Shown here piece after piece: positions 60,601-64,000 of a stretch of DNA of 64,000 nt; within the stretch, counting starts at the first letter, position 1; each line of letters starts with the position of its first letter. A model generated the notes under the pieces. It had not been told where the DNA came from. It made no database searches and saw nothing but the letters and a program-made list of their open reading frames with translations. Origin of the DNA: GWE2-40-63 sp041664345 (GTDB lineage: Bacteria > Bacteroidota > Bacteroidia > Bacteroidales > SZUA-534); assembly GCA_041664345.1 (NCBI GenBank), contig JBAYKX010000014.1, forward strand, positions 1 through 64,000, written 5' to 3'. Made by a program: the position numbers and the translations under genes.

Positions 60601-61317
60601 TTAGTTTAGTTCCAAAGAATTTAATTTTTCTTCAAATTCTTTAATTCCCAGAGCATTTTCAACGGAGAAATCGCCTATTTTTGTACGACGCAAATCAATT
60701 AAATATGCTCCGGTTTGCAATGCAATACCAAAATCCCTGGCAAAAGCTCTAATATACGTGCCTTTACTACATAGTAACTTCAGAGTCACTATGGGAAGTT
60801 CGACCTTCATAATTTCAATACTATAGATTACAATTTTGTTAGGTTTAAGTTCAACATCCAATCCTTTTCGGACCGACTCATACGATCTTTTTCCATCAAC
60901 TTTTTTAGCTGAAAAAACTGGGGGAATTTGTTCTATTTCACCAATAAAATTTGGTATCACTTGGTTCAATGTCTCTACTGTAACGTGCTTCCATTCATAA
61001 ATTTTGTCTTCTTCCGTTTCTCTATCAAACGAGGGCGTTGTTGCACCCAATTTAATTGTGGCAATATACTCTTTTTGTTGCCCCTGATAGGTCTCAATCA
61101 ATTTGGTAAATTTACCGGTACAAACAATGAGTAAGCCAGTCGCCAATGGATCTAAAGTACCGGCATGTCCTACCTTTATTTTCTTAACTTTCAGCTTTTT
61201 ACTAATCAGGTATCGTACTTTATTCACAATATCAAAGGATGTCCATTCTAATGGTTTATCAATAAGAATGAGTGCTCCTTCTTGAAAATCAATGCTTTTA
61301 TTATCGTTTGTAAACAT
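60601..61317 (-). CDS. truB: tRNA pseudouridine-55 synthase
   Basis: TruB makes pseudouridine 55 in the T-loop of tRNAs. I take the ATG at 61317 (MFTNDNKSIDFQEGALIL), which gives 238 residues, the normal length for the group; the frame is open for another 24 codons and an ATG at 61341 is also possible. Motifs are IDKPLEWTSFDIVNKVR, the catalytic Asp in GHAGTLDPLATGLLIVCTGK, QQKEYIATIKLGATT, and PPVFSAKKVDGKRSYE, with GTYIRAFARDFG near the end. In related genomes uppP usually lies between DUF3098 and truB; it is absent here. Confidence 0.95.
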   Translation of the reverse strand: MFTNDNKSIDFQEGALILIDKPLEWTSFDIVNKVRYLISKKLKVKKIKVGHAGTLDPLATGLLIVCTGKFTKLIETYQGQQKEYIATIKLGATTPSFDRETEEDKIYEWKHVTVETLNQVIPNFIGEIEQIPPVFSAKKVDGKRSYESVRKGLDVELKPNKIVIYSIEIMKVELPIVTLKLLCSKGTYIRAFARDFGIALQTGAYLIDLRRTKIGDFSVENALGIKEFEEKLNSLELN

Positions 61318-61404
61318 AGATTTAGTCTTGAGAATTGGCATGATATGGTCTTTTTCTTGCGTCAAGTCAAGAAATAAACCAGTTACCACTTTTTAGTATG
61401 ATTG

Positions 61405-61653
61405 TTAATTTGATTTTGGTTTTTTAAGAATGGCATAGATTTCAAATACAAATCCACCAAAAACCAACAAAGGAGCCAGCGTTATTCTTTGAAAGTTGAA
61501 CATGGATTCATTAAATACTTTTGGATCGTCGGACTTACCACCAGCCATAAGGATGAAACCAAAAATAATGATGGCTAAACCAATTCCCATTAAAATATAA
61601 TTGCTTTTCTCTAAAGCAAAATCAACTTTACTGTTTTCTTTAAGGGTACTCAT
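61405..61653 (-). CDS. DUF3098 membrane protein
   Basis: The protein has 82 residues with two membrane spans (ILMGIGLAIIIFGFILM and LAPLLVFGGFVFEIYAIL) and the conserved middle KSDDPKVFNESMFNFQRI. It matches the short DUF3098 proteins found next to ftsX in Bacteroidota. The function is unknown; the constant position suggests a tie to cell envelope synthesis. It starts 15 bases after ftsX. Confidence 0.88.
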   Translation of the reverse strand: MSTLKENSKVDFALEKSNYILMGIGLAIIIFGFILMAGGKSDDPKVFNESMFNFQRITLAPLLVFGGFVFEIYAILKKPKSN

Positions 61654-61668
61654 AGTATTTAGATATTT

Positions 61669-62547
61669 TTAAAAGTACAAATCGCTACTTCGTGAACGCA
61701 AGTATTTGTTTACTGCAAACCAAGTTGAAATATAAACCATAGCCATTCCAATAACAAAAACACAGCCGAATAATAGCGCAATGGTGTCAATATCATTTAA
61801 AATTGCCAATTCAGGCAATTGAACTTCAATTAAATAAATAACGCCACCCAATAAAAGGTATGTAATAAAAATACTGTAAAGGGCGTGAGTTATACTTTTT
61901 GCAATAAAAGGAGCCCGAACAAAGCGGTGAGTGGCACCAACTAATTGCATCGTTTTTATTAAAAAACGCCGGGCATAAACCGATAACCGAATGGTATTAT
62001 TTATAAGCGACAAGGATATTAATAATAATAATCCGCTAAATGCAAATAGAACCAGACTTATTTTTTTTATGTTCTTGTTTACAATCTCAACCAATGATTT
62101 TTGATAAGATACCTCTTTTACCTGAGGGTAACTCATTATTATTTGTTCAATTTTTTTTACACTATCTAAGTTGGCGTATTCAGCAAATAAACGCACTTCA
62201 ATTGATGGCATCAGGGGATTGTATCCTAAAAAGTTAATAAAATCCTCCCCCAATTCTTCTTGAAGTTCCTTGGCAGCCCGTTCCTTTGTAATATATTCTG
62301 TTGATTTCACGTAATTGGAAGCATCGAGATTTTTTTGTAATCGTATCATGTCCACTTCTCTGATAGTGTTCTCAAGAATAACGGTAAAACCAATGTTTTC
62401 TTTTACGTGGCGTGAAAGTTTTTGACCATTCAGCAACAAAAGACCCATGATACCAATAATAAACAATACCAGCGAAATACTAATTATGGAGGTCAGGTAT
62501 GAACTCCGAAGCTTTCGTTTTGATATTTTTTGTTCCCATCGGCTCAT
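61669..62547 (-). CDS. ftsX: cell division protein FtsX
   Basis: FtsX is the membrane part of the FtsEX complex, which activates peptidoglycan hydrolases at the septum. The ATG at 62547 (MSRWEQKISKRKLRSSYL) gives 292 residues, with the typical cytoplasmic N-terminus; 11 codons upstream are also open. It has four membrane spans: about 22-42, then a periplasmic domain (about 45-165, with RLQKNLDASNYVKSTEYIT and LGEDFINFLGYNPLMPSIEV), then 170-195, 220-245 and 260-282. ftsE is not in the neighbouring sequence. The operon order ftsX, DUF3098, truB, queA is standard apart from the missing uppP. Confidence 0.93.
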   Translation of the reverse strand: MSRWEQKISKRKLRSSYLTSIISISLVLFIIGIMGLLLLNGQKLSRHVKENIGFTVILENTIREVDMIRLQKNLDASNYVKSTEYITKERAAKELQEELGEDFINFLGYNPLMPSIEVRLFAEYANLDSVKKIEQIIMSYPQVKEVSYQKSLVEIVNKNIKKISLVLFAFSGLLLLISLSLINNTIRLSVYARRFLIKTMQLVGATHRFVRAPFIAKSITHALYSIFITYLLLGGVIYLIEVQLPELAILNDIDTIALLFGCVFVIGMAMVYISTWFAVNKYLRSRSSDLYF

Positions 62548-62708
62548 ATTCTTTTTTTCAAGTGTGCAAAGATAATACAAAATTCCACTGGGTGGCTTTT
62601 AGATTAAATTAAAATCCCAACCTTAAACTAACGAGTAAAGAAAGGGAAATTAGTTTTTGTTTTGCAAATTGTACGTTGTTTATCAGCAATTTCAAATCTT
62701 GTAATGGG

Positions 62709-64000
62709 TTATAAACTAACACCTTTTCTTTCCTTTAGAATCCACTGAACGAATAAACCTAAACAAAGAATTAGTAAAATGAAAGAGCTTGCATACGATA
62801 TGGTATTCCCAATTTTATAAGCTTTTGGTTCAAACTGCCATTCAATTTCATGAACCCCTTGAGGCACCACCATGGCTCTTAAAACGTAATTTGCCCTGAA
62901 ATAATCTGCAGGTTTTCCATCAATGGTTGCATTCCATCCTTTTGGATAATAAATTTCAGAAAAAACAGCTACTCTTGGTGAATTACTCTTTGAACTGTAT
63001 TTTAAATAGTTTGGTTTATAAACCTCAAGTTTAATAGTTGCTGTTGTGTCAATTTCATTGGGTTGGGGTTGTATTAAAGCAGCGAATCTTTTGTCCACAA
63101 TTGCTTCTTCCTTTGGATTGAAAGAACCCAATGCAGCTATTTCCTGATCCGCATTATCGACCAATTTGGTTGAATTTACAAACCACACATTTCCCAAAGC
63201 TCCTGAATTATATATTGGAAAATTTTCGGGGTTGATAATAATATATTTTGTATTCAGCATATTTAAAACCGTTTGACCGGAAACGGCTCCATAAAAATCA
63301 GTTTGATTGGGCTGTTGCAGATTTTTGATAATGGCTTGCATCTCAGTAAAAAGATGATAATCAATTAATTCCTGATATCTGCGCATTTTTGCACCATGAT
63401 ACCCTCCAATTGATTTGTGGTAATGAGAGGTGGTAGCATCATTAAACGTGCTCACCGTAAGATTCAGTACCCTAAAATCGGGATCCTTATCTTTTAAAAT
63501 GAATTGATCGGCTTTGGTTGGGTTAAATGATTCGGTGAATTGCTTTTTTGTAACAAAATGGTCGTTGTTTAAATAGCGTTTGTTAATAGGCCACATATCA
63601 AATAAAAGCAAGGCAATTAATACAGGATAAAAGTAAATGGGCTTAATTTTTTTATGATAAACCAACCATAAAAGCAAGGCAGCTGCAATAATAAATCCAA
63701 AAGAACGAAATGCATCACTTTTAAGCAGCATTTCTCTGTCGGATTGCAAGGCAGTGGCTATCATGTCTTGCATGCCTGAATCGGAGGGGGCTGTATAATT
63801 AAATGCACTTGAAAATAATCCAATTAGTAAACTTAAGCCGGCTGTAATTCCGGTTGACCAATATAAGAATTTAGTGAATTGCGCTTTTTCAACTTCGCCT
63901 GAAAGCACTTTAACAACAGCCAATATAGCCATTAATGGCATTGCAAATCCTGCAATAACCAAGGTCATTGATACGGTTCTAAATTTATTGTACCCGGGGA
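62709..64000 (-). CDS. YfhO-family membrane protein, C-terminal part (cut by window edge)
   Basis: The frame is open to the last base of the window (before the first Met at 63968 it reads PGYNKFRTVS), so the start lies outside. The visible ~430 residues contain several membrane spans (PLMAILAVVKVL, FLYWSTGITAGLSLLIGL, FGFIIAAALLLWLVY, FYPVLIALLLFDMW), a long extracytoplasmic part (DPDFRVLNLTVSTFNDATTSHYHKSIGGYHGAK region, VLNMLNTKYIII, IYYPKGWNATIDGKPADYFRANYVLRAM, shown as landmarks) and one last span. These match the YfhO family, thought to be lipid-linked glycosyltransferase-like membrane enzymes. The full gene should be about 800 codons. It is 161 bases upstream of ftsX. Confidence 0.85.
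   Translation of the reverse strand, partial: PGYNKFRTVSMTLVIAGFAMPLMAILAVVKVLSGEVEKAQFTKFLYWSTGITAGLSLLIGLFSSAFNYTAPSDSGMQDMIATALQSDREMLLKSDAFRSFGFIIAAALLLWLVYHKKIKPIYFYPVLIALLLFDMWPINKRYLNNDHFVTKKQFTESFNPTKADQFILKDKDPDFRVLNLTVSTFNDATTSHYHKSIGGYHGAKMRRYQELIDYHLFTEMQAIIKNLQQPNQTDFYGAVSGQTVLNMLNTKYIIINPENFPIYNSGALGNVWFVNSTKLVDNADQEIAALGSFNPKEEAIVDKRFAALIQPQPNEIDTTATIKLEVYKPNYLKYSSKSNSPRVAVFSEIYYPKGWNATIDGKPADYFRANYVLRAMVVPQGVHEIEWQFEPKAYKIGNTISYASSFILLILCLGLFVQWILKERKGVSL

Overview
The window is a chromosomal segment from a member of the Bacteroidota, most likely a Bacteroidales/Marinilabiliales-type environmental or marine species. The evidence is two tandem SusC/SusD pairs, a hybrid two-component regulator (HTCS), several secreted enzymes with type IX secretion (T9SS) C-terminal sorting domains, the small Bacteroidota-type sigma factor, a Bacteroidota gene order ftsX-DUF3098-truB-queA, and AT-rich spacers with weak ribosome binding sites. 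No plasmid, phage, CRISPR array or complete insertion sequence is visible.

Layout. 1-6660: a beta-barrel-like secreted protein, then a stress-flavoured group (divergent sigma-70 paralogue, cold-shock-domain protein, flavin reductase-rubredoxin fusion, rubrerythrin), a GT87-type membrane protein, an interspersed repeat and a decayed copy of the rubrerythrin 3' end that still carries its terminator. 6660-13770: a YfcC-family transporter, pdxS and pdxT (pyridoxal phosphate synthesis), and a converging operon of dCMP deaminase, S41 protease and S-adenosylhomocysteinase. 14258-46907: a large polysaccharide utilisation locus (PUL). 46964-55441: tRNA-Leu(CAA), DUF4834, a frameshifted MntP-like protein, a large membrane-anchored propeller protein, a secreted M43 metalloprotease, nadB and dinD. 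55781-58786: glyS and two secreted unknowns. 59504-64000: queA, truB, DUF3098, ftsX and the 3' part of a YfhO-family gene cut by the window edge.

The PUL encodes two SusCD pairs, three small surface lipoproteins, a T9SS-exported CBM-like protein, two GH30 enzymes, a GH2 enzyme, a double GH43 protein, a large ricin/FnIII/LamG protein with a glycosidase-like N-terminus, a serpin and an HTCS. The combination of GH30 enzymes of the endo-beta-1,6-galactanase type with GH43 and GH2 suggests the beta-1,6-galactan side chains of type II arabinogalactan or a similar beta-galactan as target (inference). Cargo enzymes would cut the glycan outside, SusCD pairs would import oligosaccharides, GH2/GH43 would finish degradation, and the HTCS would sense the product in the periplasm and switch on the genes.

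The strongest discovery is a promoter module repeated three times within the PUL (27136-27203, 37614-37681, 42581-42648). Each copy is exactly 68 bp: two 18-bp direct repeats 21 bp apart, then exactly 22 bp, then AAATTTG on the coding strand, which matches the Bacteroidota -7 element. It is a strong candidate for the HTCS binding site. Other noteworthy items are a serpin with a C-terminal TonB-plug-like extension, three genes each broken by one missing base in a homopolymer run, two families of dispersed palindromic repeats, and a partial rubrerythrin duplication.
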